Of a stretch of 64,000 bases of DNA, positions 63,259 through 64,000 are shown in pieces. The notes beneath the pieces are model-generated. The model was not told the DNA's origin. It saw nothing but the letters and a program-made list of their open reading frames with translations, and did not search any database. Position 1 is the first letter of the stretch. Each line of letters begins with the position of its first letter. Position numbers and translations under genes: made by a program. The stretch is from Arthrobacter alpinus (GTDB lineage Bacteria > Actinomycetota > Actinomycetes > Actinomycetales > Micrococcaceae): assembly GCF_900105965.1 (NCBI RefSeq), contig NZ_FNTV01000001.1, positions 1,860,001-1,924,000 of the forward strand, read 5' to 3'.

Positions 63259-64000
63259 TTACTTCTCGGTTGCAGCTTCAGCCGGTGCTTCAACAGCAGC
63301 TTCGACGGGTGCTTCAACAACAGCCTCGGCCTCAACCGGAGCTTCAACAGCGGCTTCAGCCGGTGCTTCAACAGCCTTGTCGCCTTCGAGGAGTTCGCGC
63401 TCCCACTCAGCCAAGGGCTCAGCCGGTGCTTCTTCGTTGCCGGTTGCCTTGTTGTTGCGGGCGATCAGGCCTTCAGCAATGGCGTCAGCGATGACACGAG
63501 TCAACAGTGCAACGGAGCGGATGGCGTCGTCGTTACCCGGAATCGGGAAATCAACTTCGTCGGGGTTGCAGTTGGAGTCCAAGATGGCAACAACCGGGAT
63601 GTTCAGCTTGTGAGCCTCGTCGATGGCGAGGTGTTCCTTCGGGGTGTCAACAACCCAAAGCACGGACGGTGCCTTGGTCAGGTTGCGGATACCACCGAGG
63701 TTGGTCTGCAGCTTGATGAGTTCACGCTTGAGGAGCAAGAGCTCCTTCTTGGTGTGACCGGAGGAAGCAACGTCTTCGAAATTGATCTCTTCGAGTTCCT
63801 TCATGCGGGCGATACGCTTGGAAACGGTCTGGAAGTTGGTGAGCATACCACCCAACCAGCGCTGGTTCACGTACGGCTGGCCAACACGAGTAGCCTGCTC
63901 GGCGATTGCTTCCTGAGCCTGCTTCTTGGTACCAACGAAGAGAACGGTGCCGCCGTGTGCAACGGTGGCCTTTACGAACTCGTATGCGCGGTCAATGAAA
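63259..64000 (-). CDS. rpsB: 30S ribosomal protein S2 (5' end cut by window edge)
   Basis: The frame enters from the right edge ([32 protein letters not shown]) and runs through the S2 signature [101 protein letters not shown]. It ends with an acidic, Ala/Glu/Pro-Val-rich tail of about 45 residues built of near-repeats of [13 protein letters not shown]2 binds the 30S head-body junction and recruits S1. The start is outside the window. Confidence 0.95.
   Translation of the reverse strand, partial: FIDRAYEFVKATVAHGGTVLFVGTKKQAQEAIAEQATRVGQPYVNQRWLGGMLTNFQTVSKRIARMKELEEINFEDVASSGHTKKELLLLKRELIKLQTNLGGIRNLTKAPSVLWVVDTPKEHLAIDEAHKLNIPVVAILDSNCNPDEVDFPIPGNDDAIRSVALLTRVIADAIAEGLIARNNKATGNEEAPAEPLAEWERELLEGDKAVEAPAEAAVEAPVEAEAVVEAPVEAAVEAPAEAATEK

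Overview
The window comes from a G+C-rich actinobacterium and looks most like an Arthrobacter-type member of the Micrococcaceae. Evidence: the backbone order rpsB, tsf, pyrH, frr, cdsA, dxr, rseP, ispG, a DUF4081-type GNAT gene, proS, rimP, nusA, ylxR, infB, rbfA, truB; a ferritin-like DUF4439 gene divergent from rimP; a DivIVA-domain protein; frequent GTG/TTG starts; and a Mycobacterium-like leucine-degradation cluster. No rRNA, tRNA, phage, transposase or CRISPR was found. Both edges cut genes: a GNAT acetyltransferase on the left and rpsB on the right.

Layout, left to right. 1-2.4 kb: truB operon (minus strand), with two small membrane proteins and a partial GNAT gene linked by 4-bp GTGA/ATGA overlaps. 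2.4-5.4 kb: three exported proteins on the plus strand (two lipoproteins and a ScyD/ScyE-like protein) lodged between truB and rbfA. 5.5-11.2 kb: rimP-nusA-ylxR-infB-rbfA (minus). 11.4-15.2 kb: DUF4439 protein, VIT-type metal transporter, APH(6)-like kinase. 15.2-18.0 kb: TSUP permease and proS. 18.2-21.5 kb: repeat block, small helix-hairpin-helix-like protein, ABC exporter, solitary WXG100-like protein, tandem 68-bp repeat array, PadR regulator. 21.5-27.3 kb: old-yellow-enzyme/2,4-dienoyl-CoA reductase, GNAT, ispG, YciI, membrane protein, SatD-like protein. 27.5-33.4 kb: L-lactate dehydrogenase behind an LldR-like operator, then a fructan locus (levansucrase, divergent GH32 levanase, LacI regulator, paired operators). 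33.5-37.3 kb: rseP, dxr (apparent frameshift), MarR and a divergent FMN reductase. 37.4-50.7 kb: branched-chain/leucine catabolism (CitE-like lyase, MaoC hydratase, ScoBA CoA transferase, acyl-CoA dehydrogenase, biotin-dependent carboxylase alpha and beta, TetR, then BCKDH E2-E1beta-E1alpha and a divergent Lrp regulator). 50.8-58.6 kb: membrane proteins, an ActP-type symporter with its DUF485 partner, a LytS/LytTR two-component system and a second SSS symporter. 58.6-64 kb: DivIVA protein, cdsA, frr, pyrH, tsf, rpsB.

How the parts fit: the minus-strand backbone makes translation, membrane-lipid and isoprenoid functions. Catabolic and transport modules for lactate, fructan, leucine and probably acetate or pyruvate have been inserted between backbone genes, each with its own regulator and a visible operator-like palindrome.

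The most unusual signal is a family of GC-rich hairpin repeats at 18.2, 20.8, 52.1 and 55.8 kb, with a related copy inside the carboxylase alpha-subunit gene at 42.1 kb. Members share ends (AGTCCCCA at one side, GTGGGCCC at the other), in three cases begin exactly at a TAG stop codon, and in two loci keep an identical 14-nt apical sequence while the two arms of the stem change together.
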